This document shows positions 52,174 to 60,938 of a stretch of DNA of 64,000 nt, in pieces. Source of the stretch: Xanthobacteraceae bacterium 501b. GTDB lineage: Bacteria; Pseudomonadota; Alphaproteobacteria; Rhizobiales; Xanthobacteraceae. Numbering within the stretch: position 1 is the stretch's first letter; each line of letters begins with the position of its first letter. Location: contig KB899087.1 of assembly GCA_000378025.1 (NCBI GenBank), positions 3,534,001 to 3,598,000 on the forward strand, read 5' to 3'. The position numbers and the translations under genes were made by a program. Below the pieces are notes generated by a model. It had not been told where the DNA came from. It saw only the letters and a program-made list of their open reading frames with translations, and searched no databases.

Positions 52174-52803
52174 ATGACACACATCCTGCTGCCCCTCACC
52201 ACCGGCTTCCTGCTCTCGGGCGCGCTCATCATCGCCATCGGGGCGCAGAACCTGTTCGTGCTGCGGCAGGGGCTGCGACGCGAGCATGTCGGCGCCATCG
52301 TGCTGTTCTGCGGCACCGCCGATGCGCTGCTGATCGCCGCCGGCGTCGCCGGCGTCGGGGCCTTCCTCGCCGCCCTGCCCCAGCTGGCGACCCTGCTGGC
52401 GCTGGGCGGCGCCGGCTTTCTCGGCTGGTATGGCGTGCAGGCGCTGCGGCGCATGGCGGCGCCCGAGGCGATGGCGGTGAGAGCGGCGGGCGAGACGACG
52501 CTCGCCCGCGCGCTGATGGCCACGGCCGGCTTCACCCTGCTCAATCCGCATGTCTATCTCGACACCGTGCTGCTGATGGGGGCGGCGGGTTCCGCCCAGC
52601 CCGAGGCGGTGCGGCCCGTCTTCGTCGCCGGGGCCGCGCTGGCGAGCTTTGCCTGGTTCGCCGCGCTCGGCTATGGCGCGCGGCTGCTGCGGCCATTCTT
52701 TGCCCGACCGGCCGCCTGGCGGGTGCTCGACGCCGGCGTCGGGCTCGTCATGCTCACCCTGGCCGCCTCGCTGGTGCTGCGCGCGCTGAACGGGCCGGGC
52801 TGA
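52174..52803 (+). CDS. argO: LysE/ArgO family amino-acid exporter
   Basis: A 209-residue inner-membrane exporter with five to six helices. The LysE/ArgO signature IAIGAQNLFVLRQGLRREHV near the N terminus and TLLNPHVYLDTVLLMGA in the second half are clear. Proteins with this sequence export arginine and/or lysine to relieve toxicity. Divergent ArgP-like regulator adjacent, as in Corynebacterium lysG-lysE and E. coli argP-argO. Substrate preference cannot be read from sequence. Confidence 0.9.
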   Translation: MTHILLPLTTGFLLSGALIIAIGAQNLFVLRQGLRREHVGAIVLFCGTADALLIAAGVAGVGAFLAALPQLATLLALGGAGFLGWYGVQALRRMAAPEAMAVRAAGETTLARALMATAGFTLLNPHVYLDTVLLMGAAGSAQPEAVRPVFVAGAALASFAWFAALGYGARLLRPFFARPAAWRVLDAGVGLVMLTLAASLVLRALNGPG

Positions 52804-52925
52804 GCCGCCGATCGCCGGAGCCTGAAAAAGGGATTGCGGGGAAGGGATTGCCGGCAAAGCTTGCGGCGGCCGGGCTCTGCGGCGATGGTGGCGCAACAAG
52901 AAGCGTCACAATCCGGGAGAAGGCG

Positions 52926-54299
52926 GTGAAGCACCGCATCTGCGCTCTGGCCCTCATCGGCCTGTGCCTGCTGATCGCGCAGTCGGTGCCGGCCGCTGCC
53001 CGCCCGCTGCGGATCGTCACCTCATTCCCGCCCTCGATGATCGAGCTTTACCGCAAGGCGTTTCAACAGGCGCGGCCGGAGATCGAGGTCGAGTTCGTCC
53101 AGCGCAAGACCACCGCCGCCGTGGCGTTGATCACCGGCGGCGAGCGGCTGGAGGCCGACCTGTTCTGGGCCTCGGCGCCCGATGCGTTCGAACTGCTGAA
53201 GCTGGAGGGCCGGCTCGCCTCGCTCGCCCCGCGCGACACCGGCACCCCGGCCATCGTCGCCGGCTACCCGGTGAACGATCCGTCCGGCATGTATCTCGGC
53301 TTCGCCCTGTCCGGCTATGGCGTGGTATGGAACGAGGCCTATCTCGCCCGCCATGGGCTCAGCGTACCCAAGCGCTGGCGCGACCTGACCGCGCCGGTCT
53401 ATCACGGCCATGTCGGCCTCTCCTCGCCGTCGCGCTCCGGCACCACCCACCTCATGGTCGAGGCGTTGCTGCAATCGGAAGGCTGGAGCACCGGCTGGGC
53501 GGTGTGGCGGCAGGTGGGCGGCAATCTGGCCACCGTCACCGCCCGCAGCTTCGGCGTGGCGGCCGGCGTGTCGCGCGGGCGTTTCGGGGTGGGCATCACC
53601 ATCGATTTCCTCGCCCAGCCAACCGAGCTGGATGCCGGGCCGGTGCGGTTCAGCTTTCCCGAACAGAAAGTGTTCACTCCCGCCAGCATCGCCCTGCTCA
53701 AGGATGCGGTGAACCCGGCGGCGGCGAACGCCTTCGTCGATTTCCTGCTGTCGGTGCCCGGCCAGCGCCTGCTGCTCGACCCGCGTATCGACCGCCAGCC
53801 GATCCGCCCGGAATTCTATGCCGACGGCGCTACAGACGGCCCCAACCCCTTCGCGCTCAGCGACGAGGCGGCGACCTGGAGCTTCGATGCCGGCCGCTCG
53901 GCGCAGCGCTACGAGCTGATCAACATCCTGTTCGACGAACTCATCACCTTCCCGCTCAGCGACGCCGCCGATATCTGGCGCACCATCTATGAGGTGGAGG
54001 CCGCCCTGCTCGCCGCGCCCGACACCGACGCCGCCCGCGAGGTGACGCGGGCACGGGCGCTGCTGGCGCAGATGCCGTTCAACGAGGCGGAAGCCACGCG
54101 CCTCGCCGCCGGGGTGAAGCTTCTGCGCGTGCCGCGCGGCCTGCCGGCCTCGGCGGAGCAGACGGCGCTGACCGCGCGCATCCAGACATGGACGGCGCAG
54201 AATCTGGGCGAGGCGCGCGCCGCCGCCGAGGCCGGGCGGCGGCATCTGGTCGATCGCGGGCGGCTGCCGGCGCTGCGGGCCGGGAAGGCCGCGCCATGA
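52926..54299 (+). CDS. Periplasmic sensor binding protein, PgtC-like
   Basis: A 457-residue binding protein of the iron/phosphoglycerate/phosphonate type. The start is probably GTG at 52926 (MKHRICALAL), directly after a GGGAGAAGG site; it gives a clean signal peptide ending near VPAAA. An upstream ATG would add 26 residues before the signal. Mature blocks LFWASAPDAFELLK, YPVNDPSGMYLGFALSGYGVVWN and SPSRSGTTHLMVEALLQ are shared with the transport binding protein at 57803. The ATGA overlap with a histidine kinase gene makes it the likely ligand-presenting partner of that kinase, as PgtC is for PgtB in Salmonella. The C-terminal extension (about 360-457) is helical and may contact the kinase. 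Confidence 0.85.
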   Translation: MKHRICALALIGLCLLIAQSVPAAARPLRIVTSFPPSMIELYRKAFQQARPEIEVEFVQRKTTAAVALITGGERLEADLFWASAPDAFELLKLEGRLASLAPRDTGTPAIVAGYPVNDPSGMYLGFALSGYGVVWNEAYLARHGLSVPKRWRDLTAPVYHGHVGLSSPSRSGTTHLMVEALLQSEGWSTGWAVWRQVGGNLATVTARSFGVAAGVSRGRFGVGITIDFLAQPTELDAGPVRFSFPEQKVFTPASIALLKDAVNPAAANAFVDFLLSVPGQRLLLDPRIDRQPIRPEFYADGATDGPNPFALSDEAATWSFDAGRSAQRYELINILFDELITFPLSDAADIWRTIYEVEAALLAAPDTDAAREVTRARALLAQMPFNEAEATRLAAGVKLLRVPRGLPASAEQTALTARIQTWTAQNLGEARAAAEAGRRHLVDRGRLPALRAGKAAP

Positions 54300-56221
54300 A
54301 AGCGGAAAGAACCCGCTTCGGCATAGGCGGGCGCCTGCTGGTCGCCTTCATCGGCGTCGGCGCGCTCGCGGTCATCGCCTGCGGCGTCGGCTGGCTGTCC
54401 TATGCGCGGCTGTCGTCGGAGCTCGATTCGATCGCACGCGGCCATGTGCCGGCGCTGGTGTTCGCCGCCCAGCTGTCACAGGCCGGCGGACGCCTGACGG
54501 CGGCGGCGACCGAGCTGGCCACCGCCGAGCGCCGCGACGCCCATGATCTGGCGATGGAGCGCGCGCACGGCCGGCTCGGCGCTCTCGGCAACCTGCTGGA
54601 AACCGCGCCGAAGGGCGAGGGCTCGCAGGGATTCGGCGCGCTGCGCCGCCTGGTGGACGCGCTCGGCAGCACGCTCGACGCCGTGGACGAGGCCGCCCGC
54701 CGGCGCTTCGACATCGAGGCCCGCACCCGCGCCTTCGTCGACGAGCTGCGCTGGCTGCAGGCGGACCTGGTGGACGAGGTCGAGCCGCTGGTGGAAGACG
54801 CGCGCTTCAACATCAACGCCGCCCTGGCCCAGGCGGGACAGGCGGGCGAGGTCGGCCAGGCGGCCCAGCGCATCCTGCGCGACGAGACCTCAAAGACCGA
54901 GGCCATCCTCGCCTTGAGCGCGCAGGCGCATCTGTCCATCGGCCTGCTCGGGCAGGTCGCCAGCGTGCGGGTGCCGGAGGATCTGCGCCAAACCGGGCAC
55001 TTCCTCGGCGAGGCGGTGGACGAGCTGGTGGTCGAGGCCAAGCGGCTGCAGGGCTGGGCCGACAGCATCACCGTGCGCCAGATCGTCGGTCGCCTCGCCG
55101 CGCTGGCCGATGCGGATAGCGGCCTGCCGGGGCTGCGCATGGCGGAGATCGCGGCATCCGAGGAAGGGCAGAAACGGCTCGGCACCAGCCGCGATCTCGC
55201 CGCCGAACTCGGTGGCAGCATCGGCACGGTGGCGCGGCAGATCGAGACCGATGCGCGCGCCGCCGCCGCCCGCGCGGCGGAGGCCATCGTCGTCGGCCGC
55301 AGCCTGCTGCTCGCCATCGCCCTGCTCTCGCTCGGCGTCGCCGTGCTGGTGGGCTGGTTCTATATCAGGCGCAGCCTGATCGCCCGGCTGGAGCGGCTGA
55401 CCCTCGCCGCCGGCGCCATTGCCAGCGGCGGCACGGTGGACCTGCCGCCGCCGCAGGCGCAGGGCTATTTCGGCGCCGACGAGCTGGACGAGCTTTCCCG
55501 CGCGCTCGCCATCTTCCGGCAGACGCGGGACGAGCTGGTGCAGTCCGCCAAGCTCGCCGCGCTCGGCCAGATGGCGGCCGGCATCGGCCATGAGTTGAAC
55601 CAGCCCCTCGCCGCCCTGCGCTCTCATGCCCATAATGGCGCCGTGCTGCTGAAGCGCGGGCGCACCGAGGACGCGGCGGAAAGCCTCGCCCGCATCGAGG
55701 GGCTCACCGTCCGCATGGCGCGCAGCATCGCCCATCTCAAGCGCTTTGCCCGCCGCCCGGAGCCCGACATGGGCGCGGTCAGCCTCGATGGCGTGGTCGA
55801 GGGCGCGCTGTCGCTGTTCGCCCAGCGCATTGCCGACGAGCGGATCGAGGTGCTACGCGCCATCCCGCCGGGGCTGCACGTCCTTGCCGAGGAGGTGCGG
55901 CTGGAGCAGGTGCTGGTCAATCTCATCGCTAACGCGATGGACGCGGTGCACGGCGCCCCGCAGCGCCGGATCGCGATCCGGGCCCACCGCGGCGCGGAAC
56001 ATGTGAGCATCGAGATCAGCGACACCGGCGCGGGGATAGGGGACGGCATGCACACCGACATTTTCGACCCGTTCTTCACCACCAAGCCGCCGGGCTCGGG
56101 GCTTGGCCTCGGCCTGTCGCTGTCGTTCAACATCATCCGCGATTTCGGCGGCCGCCTGCTCTTGAGAGAAAGCTCGCCTTCGGGGAGCACCTTCGCCATC
56201 GAACTCAGCGAGGCCGCATGA
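54296..56221 (+). CDS. Membrane sensor histidine kinase, PgtB/DctB-like
   Basis: A 641-residue sensor. TM1 at about 12-35, a long helical periplasmic domain (about 36-333), TM2 at about 335-361, HAMP-like linker, then HisKA with the phospho-acceptor H432 in AAGIGHELNQPLAALRSHA, and an ATPase domain with VLVNLIANAMDAV (N box), DTGAGIG (G1) and GSGLGLGLSLS (G2). The start ATG at 54296 overlaps the binding-protein stop; the stop overlaps the regulator start (ATGA at 56218). This organisation matches the PgtC-PgtB-PgtA group and the dicarboxylate sensor DctB. It presumably detects ligand-loaded binding protein and phosphorylates the sigma-54 activator. Confidence 0.93.
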   Translation: MKAERTRFGIGGRLLVAFIGVGALAVIACGVGWLSYARLSSELDSIARGHVPALVFAAQLSQAGGRLTAAATELATAERRDAHDLAMERAHGRLGALGNLLETAPKGEGSQGFGALRRLVDALGSTLDAVDEAARRRFDIEARTRAFVDELRWLQADLVDEVEPLVEDARFNINAALAQAGQAGEVGQAAQRILRDETSKTEAILALSAQAHLSIGLLGQVASVRVPEDLRQTGHFLGEAVDELVVEAKRLQGWADSITVRQIVGRLAALADADSGLPGLRMAEIAASEEGQKRLGTSRDLAAELGGSIGTVARQIETDARAAAARAAEAIVVGRSLLLAIALLSLGVAVLVGWFYIRRSLIARLERLTLAAGAIASGGTVDLPPPQAQGYFGADELDELSRALAIFRQTRDELVQSAKLAALGQMAAGIGHELNQPLAALRSHAHNGAVLLKRGRTEDAAESLARIEGLTVRMARSIAHLKRFARRPEPDMGAVSLDGVVEGALSLFAQRIADERIEVLRAIPPGLHVLAEEVRLEQVLVNLIANAMDAVHGAPQRRIAIRAHRGAEHVSIEISDTGAGIGDGMHTDIFDPFFTTKPPGSGLGLGLSLSFNIIRDFGGRLLLRESSPSGSTFAIELSEAA

Positions 56222-57579
56222 GCGATACGCCCGACATTGTCCTGGTGGACGACGACGCCGAGGTCCGCCGCGCCTATGGCCAGACGCTGGAACTTGACGG
56301 GCTCAGCGTCGCCGCCCTCGGCAGTTCCGCCACGGCGCTCAAGGCGCTGTCGCCGGCTTTCGAGGGGGTCGTCGTCTCCGATGTGCGCATGCCCGGCATG
56401 GACGGCTTCGCCTTTCTCGACGAGGTGCGCCGGCTCGATCCCGACATTCCCGTGCTGCTGATCACCGGCCATGGCGACGTGCCGATGGCGCTGCGCGCCT
56501 TGCGGGCCGGGGCGTGGGACTTCATCGAGAAGCCGGCCGACCCGGTGCTGCTGGTGGAGACGGTGCGGCGCGCGCTGGAGCAGCGCCGGCTGGTGCTGGA
56601 AAACCGGGCGCTGCGCGACGAGGCTACGCGCGACGACGCGGCGGCGGAGGATGTGTGGGCCGCCCGGCTCATCGGCCGCGCCGAGCCGATGCAGCGCCTG
56701 CGCCGCACGCTGGCCGTGCTGGCCGACACCCGCACCGACGTGCTGATCTTCGGCGAAACCGGCACCGGCAAGGAAATGGCGGCCCGGGCCCTGCACGATT
56801 TCGGCCGCCGACGGGCCGGGCGTTTTGTGGCGGTGAACTGCGCCGCCATCCCCGAGAACATGATCGAGAGCGAATTGTTCGGCCATGAGGCCGGCGCCTT
56901 CACCGGCGCGCGCGAGCGGCGCATCGGCAAGATCGAGCACGCGCACAAGGGCACGCTGTTCCTCGACGAGATCGAATCCATGCCGCTGGCGGCGCAGACG
57001 CGCCTGCTCCGGGCCTTGCAGGAGCGCAGCATCGAGCGGCTGGGCTCGAATGCGGAGATCAAGGTCGATATCCGCGTGCTCGCCGCCACCAAGGTCGACC
57101 TGCTGGCGCTGGCGGGCGAGGGGCGGTTCCGCGAGGATCTCGTCTACCGGCTCAACACGGTGACGGTGCGCCTGCCGCCGCTGCGCGACCGGCGCGAGGA
57201 CATTCCCGCGCTGTTCCGGCATTTCGTCGCCACGGTGGCCGCGCGCGACGGCGTGCCGGCCCGCCCGGTGGAGGCTGGAACGCTCAGCGAGCTGATGCGC
57301 CGGCCCTGGCCGGGCAATGTGCGCGAACTGCGTAACGCGGCCGAACGTCATGTGCTGGGGCTGGAGGAGGCGCCCGCCGCCTCCCCCGCACCGGCGCCAA
57401 TGGACGGGCCGTCGCTGGAAGCGATGATGGACGCCGCCGAACGCCACCTCCTCGCCGAGGCGCTGGTCCGCCATGGCGGGCGAGTTGGCCAGTGCGCGGA
57501 TGCGCTCGGCATCTCGCGCAAGACGCTCTACCTCAAGATGCGCAAGCACGGGCTGGAGCGCGACGCGGTCGAGGACTGA
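56218..57579 (+). CDS. Sigma-54-dependent response regulator, PgtA/DctD-like
   Basis: A 453-residue NtrC-family activator: receiver domain with D55 in [13 protein letters not shown] and acidic pocket at D11-D13; AAA+ domain with Walker A GETGTGKE at 179-186 and the sigma-54 contact loop GAFTGA at 226-231; C-terminal Fis-type helix-turn-helix ([20 protein letters not shown]). All elements are intact, so it should activate sigma-54 promoters. A strong sigma-54 promoter and paired upstream repeats lie immediately downstream of this gene and in front of the ABC importer, the probable target. Confidence 0.95.
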   Translation: MSDTPDIVLVDDDAEVRRAYGQTLELDGLSVAALGSSATALKALSPAFEGVVVSDVRMPGMDGFAFLDEVRRLDPDIPVLLITGHGDVPMALRALRAGAWDFIEKPADPVLLVETVRRALEQRRLVLENRALRDEATRDDAAAEDVWAARLIGRAEPMQRLRRTLAVLADTRTDVLIFGETGTGKEMAARALHDFGRRRAGRFVAVNCAAIPENMIESELFGHEAGAFTGARERRIGKIEHAHKGTLFLDEIESMPLAAQTRLLRALQERSIERLGSNAEIKVDIRVLAATKVDLLALAGEGRFREDLVYRLNTVTVRLPPLRDRREDIPALFRHFVATVAARDGVPARPVEAGTLSELMRRPWPGNVRELRNAAERHVLGLEEAPAASPAPAPMDGPSLEAMMDAAERHLLAEALVRHGGRVGQCADALGISRKTLYLKMRKHGLERDAVED

Positions 57580-57608
57580 CACGCGCACCGGAAACGGCGC
57601 GCCGCGAT

Positions 57609-57661
57609 GTTACCGTGATGACCCATGCGCCCGCCCGGCAGCGTTACCGCGATGACCCATG
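57609..57661. promoter_or_regulatory. Two direct repeats, putative enhancer sites for the sigma-54 activator
   Basis: GTTACCGTGATGACCCATG (57609-57627) and GTTACCGCGATGACCCATG (57643-57661) differ at one base and are 34 bp apart start to start. They lie about 73-125 bases before the -24 element. Each contains an imperfect dyad. Spacing and placement fit upstream activator sites for the NtrC-type regulator just encoded. Confidence 0.65.
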
Positions 57662-57733
57662 GCCGCGCGGCGGCACGGCAGCGCCGCCCGCAAATACGAT
57701 AGAGATCAATACCTTACCCCTAAGTCGCCGTTC

Positions 57734-57749
57734 TGGCACGCGCGTTGCG
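57734..57749 (+). promoter_or_regulatory. Sigma-54 (-24/-12) promoter
   Basis: TGGCACG (57734-57740), four bases, then TTGCG (57745-57749) gives the exact GG-N10-GC spacing required by sigma-54 polymerase and matches the consensus TGGCACG-N4-TTGCW except at its last base. It lies 54 bases before the binding-protein ATG at 57803. Confidence 0.8.
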
Positions 57750-57802
57750 GAGAGGCTTGCGCAGCCTTCGGGCCGCCAAACAGACTGTTGGGAGAAAACG
57801 CC

Positions 57803-59128
57803 ATGATCCGTTCCGCCGCCCTCGCGGCCACCCTTGCGCTCGCCTCGTTCACCGCCATTCCGGCGGCACTGGCGCAGTCCGGCAAGGTCACCGTCGTCAC
57901 CTCCTTCTCCAAGGACGTTACCGACCCGATCAAGGCCGCGTTCGAGAAGGCCAATCCCGGCGTCATGCTCGACGTCCAGAATCGCAACACCAATGCGGGC
58001 GTGAAATATCTCGACGAGACCCGCTCCAACCCGCAGACCGACCTGTTCTGGGCCTCGGCGCCTGACGCCTTCGAGGTGCTGAAGTCCAAGCAGCTGCTGC
58101 AGAAGTTCACCCCCACCGCCGAGGGCATTCCCGACAAGATCGGCGCCTACCCGATCAATGACCCCGACGGCTATTATTTCGGCTTCGCGGCGTCCGGCTA
58201 CGGCATCATGTGGAACACCCGCTATGTCGGCGCCAATGAACTGCCCGAGCCGAAGGAGTGGGGCGACCTCGCCGCCGCGCCCTATTACGACCATGTCGCC
58301 ATCGCCTCGCCCGCCCGCTCGGGCACCACGCACCTGACCATCGAGACGATCCTGCAGGGCGAAGGCTGGGACAAGGGCTGGCAGACCATCAAGAACATGG
58401 CCGGCAACTTCCAGACCATCACCGACCGCTCCTTCGGCGTGCCGGAGGCAGTGAATTCCGGCCAGGTCGGCTATGGCATCGTCATCGACTTCTTCGCCTT
58501 CTCCGCCCAGGGCTCGGGCTTCCCGGTGAAGTTCGTCTATCCCACCGTCACCACCGTGGTGCCGGCCAATGTCGGCATCGTCGCCAACGCGCCGAACACC
58601 GAAAACGCGAAGAAATTCGTCAACTTCCTGCTCTCGCCCGCCGGCCAGGAAGTGCTGCTGGAACCCAGCATCCGCCGCCTGCCGGTCAACCCCGCCGTCT
58701 ACGCCAAGGCGCCCGAGGGCTACCCGAACCCCTTCACGGACCCGCGCTTCAAGTCGATGACGATGTTCGACGTCGACAAATCAGGCAAGCGCACGGCCGT
58801 GGTCGATACGCTGTTCGACCAGCTGATCTCCTTCCAGCTGGACGACCTGAAGTCGGTCACCAAGTCGATCCATGAGGTGGAGGGCAAGCTCAAGGCCAAG
58901 GACAATCCGCAGGCCCGCGCCCTGATCAAGGAAGCGCGCGCGCTGATCGGCGCCGTCCCCGTCACCGAGGAGCAGGCGTCGAGCGCGGAAGTGCGCGCGG
59001 CGTTCAGCGGCGGTAAGGAAAAGGGCGCCCGCCAGGCCGAGATCGAGCAGCAATGGGCCTCCTTCGCCAAGGACAACTACGCCAAGGCGAAGGCCAAGGT
59101 CGCGGAAGCCGCCACGCTCGCCAACTGA
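57803..59128 (+). CDS. ABC transporter periplasmic binding protein (ferric/phosphonate/phosphoglycerate type)
   Basis: A 441-residue solute-binding protein. The start at 57803 (MIRSAALAATLALASF) follows GGGAGAAAACGCC and gives a signal peptide cleaved near ALA-QSG. Core blocks are VTVVTSFSKDVTDPIKAAFE, LFWASAPDAFEVLKS, YPINDPDGYYFGFAASGYGIMWN and SPARSGTTHLTIETILQ, shared with the sensor protein at 52926. The family (AfuA/PhnS2/PgtC) binds small anions such as ferric chelates, 2-aminoethylphosphonate or phosphoglycerate; which one cannot be told. It heads the sigma-54-driven operon and is separated from the permease by a terminator-like hairpin, usual for highly expressed binding proteins. 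Confidence 0.93.
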   Translation: MIRSAALAATLALASFTAIPAALAQSGKVTVVTSFSKDVTDPIKAAFEKANPGVMLDVQNRNTNAGVKYLDETRSNPQTDLFWASAPDAFEVLKSKQLLQKFTPTAEGIPDKIGAYPINDPDGYYFGFAASGYGIMWNTRYVGANELPEPKEWGDLAAAPYYDHVAIASPARSGTTHLTIETILQGEGWDKGWQTIKNMAGNFQTITDRSFGVPEAVNSGQVGYGIVIDFFAFSAQGSGFPVKFVYPTVTTVVPANVGIVANAPNTENAKKFVNFLLSPAGQEVLLEPSIRRLPVNPAVYAKAPEGYPNPFTDPRFKSMTMFDVDKSGKRTAVVDTLFDQLISFQLDDLKSVTKSIHEVEGKLKAKDNPQARALIKEARALIGAVPVTEEQASSAEVRAAFSGGKEKGARQAEIEQQWASFAKDNYAKAKAKVAEAATLAN

Positions 59129-59159
59129 GCCGCCGCGCCGACTGATCATCCCTCGCGGA

Positions 59160-59192
59160 GGGCGCGGCCGAGGTTTCGCCGCGCCCCTTTTT
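59160..59192 (+). terminator. Terminator/attenuator after the binding-protein gene
   Basis: GGGCGCGGC (59160-59168) pairs with GCCGCGCCC (59178-59186) around a 9-base loop, followed by C and TTTTT (to 59192). A classic intrinsic terminator, probably partial, lowering expression of the downstream permease relative to the binding protein. Confidence 0.75.
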
Positions 59193-59219
59193 CACCACGC
59201 CATAGCTGGAGCGTGTTGC

Positions 59220-60938
59220 ATGTCGCTCGCCTTCACCCAGGCCCCGGCGCGCCGCCGGCGCGTGCCTGGAACCACTGGCCAGATCGCCCTTGCGCTCGGG
59301 CTCGCGGCCTTCCTGCTGGCCTTCCTTTTGGTGCCGGTCGGGTCCGTCATCTATGTCGCGTTCACCGAAAAGGGCAGCGGCAGCTTCACCCTGATCAACT
59401 TCGCCGACTTCTTCCGCACCGACCTGTTCATGCGGTCGTTCTGGAACTCGGCCTATGTCTCGGCGATGACGGTGGTGCTGGCCTCGCTGTTCGCGCTGCC
59501 GCTGGCCTACATCACCACGCGGTTCGAGTTTCGCGGCGCGCTCATCATCCAGACGCTCGGCTTCGTGCCGCTGATCATGCCGCCCTTTGTCGGCGCGGTG
59601 GCGATGCAGCTGCTGTTCGGCCGCAACGGCTCGGTCAACCTGCTGCTGAACGAGTATTTCGGCTTCCGCATTCCCTTCATGGAAGGGCTGAACGGCGTCA
59701 TCTTCGTCCAGGCCATCCATTATTTCCCGTTCATCCTGATCAACCTCTCCACCGCGCTGCGCAATATCGACCGCTCGATGGAAGAGGCGGCGCAGAACCT
59801 TGGTTCGTCCGGCATGCGGATGTTCCGGCGCATCGTGCTGCCGCTCGCCATGCCCGGCTATGTCGCCGGCGCCTCGCTGGTGTTCGTCAAGGTGTTCGAC
59901 GACCTCGCCACGCCGCTGCTGCTGAATGTGAAGGACATGCTGGCGCCGCAGGCCTATCTGCGTGTCACCTCGATCGGCCTCACCGATCCGATGGGCTATG
60001 TCATCGCCGTGGTGCTGATCGTGGTGTCGGTGCTCGCCATGTGGGTGTCGGCGCTGGCGCTCAAGGGGCGTGACTACGCCACCACCCAGCGCGGTGGCGG
60101 CGGCCTCGCCAAGCGCACGATGCGCCCGTGGGAGCAGGTGGTCGCCTATGGCGTCGTCGGCCTCATCCTGGCGCTGGTGCTGGCGCCCCATCTCGGCCTG
60201 CTGCTGCTGTCCTTCGCCACCATCTGGTCGTTCAGCCCGCTGCCGGACGGCTTTACCCTGGCGCATTACTCCAGGGTGTTCGGCGAAAGCTCCGTCTACA
60301 TCAAGAACACGCTGATCTACGCCTCGATCGCCGGCGGCATCGACGTGGTGGTCGGCACCGCCATCGCCTATCTGGTGCTGCGCACCAAGCTGATCGGCCG
60401 CCACTGGCTGGACTGGGCCGCCACCGCCGCGCTGGCCGTGCCGGGCGTGGTGCTGGGCATCGGCTATCTGCGCACCTTCTACGACATCCGCCTGCCGGAC
60501 GGCACGCCGCTGGCGACGATGTGGATCGTGCTGGTCATCGCTCTGGCGATCCGCCGCCTGCCCTACGCGCTGCGTGCCTGCTACGCCGCGCTGCAGCAGA
60601 TTTCGGTCTCGCTGGAAGAGGCGGCGGAAAATCTCGGCGCCACCAAGCCGCGCACCGTGCGGCGCATCGTGGTGCCGCTGATGATGGGCGGCATCCTCGC
60701 CGGCTTTGTCACCAGCTTCGCCACGGCGGCGGTGGAACTCTCCGCCACGCTGATGCTGGTGCAGTCCAACGCCGACGCGCCGCTGGCCTATGGGTTGTAT
60801 GTCTTCATGCAGTCCGCCGCCGGTCGCGGGCCCGGCGCGGCGCTCGGCGTCATCGCCGTGGTGCTGGTCGCCGCCTGCACCCTGCTCTCGCAATACATCA
60901 TTGATCGCAACCAGAAGACCACGGGGGCCGCCCGATGA
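59220..60938 (+). CDS. ABC transporter permease, fused double module
   Basis: A 572-residue inner-membrane protein with about 12 helices made of two binding-protein-dependent transport modules. Each half carries an EAA coupling loop: EEAAQNLGSSGMRMFRRI in the first and EEAAENLGATKPRTVRRI in the second. Fused permeases of this size are typical of AfuB/FbpB and of the PhnU2-type 2-aminoethylphosphonate systems. The ATG at 59220 is chosen (MSLAFTQAP). Its stop overlaps the ATPase start (ATGA at 60935). It works with the binding protein at 57803 and the ATPase that follows. Confidence 0.94.
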   Translation: MSLAFTQAPARRRRVPGTTGQIALALGLAAFLLAFLLVPVGSVIYVAFTEKGSGSFTLINFADFFRTDLFMRSFWNSAYVSAMTVVLASLFALPLAYITTRFEFRGALIIQTLGFVPLIMPPFVGAVAMQLLFGRNGSVNLLLNEYFGFRIPFMEGLNGVIFVQAIHYFPFILINLSTALRNIDRSMEEAAQNLGSSGMRMFRRIVLPLAMPGYVAGASLVFVKVFDDLATPLLLNVKDMLAPQAYLRVTSIGLTDPMGYVIAVVLIVVSVLAMWVSALALKGRDYATTQRGGGGLAKRTMRPWEQVVAYGVVGLILALVLAPHLGLLLLSFATIWSFSPLPDGFTLAHYSRVFGESSVYIKNTLIYASIAGGIDVVVGTAIAYLVLRTKLIGRHWLDWAATAALAVPGVVLGIGYLRTFYDIRLPDGTPLATMWIVLVIALAIRRLPYALRACYAALQQISVSLEEAAENLGATKPRTVRRIVVPLMMGGILAGFVTSFATAAVELSATLMLVQSNADAPLAYGLYVFMQSAAGRGPGAALGVIAVVLVAACTLLSQYIIDRNQKTTGAAR

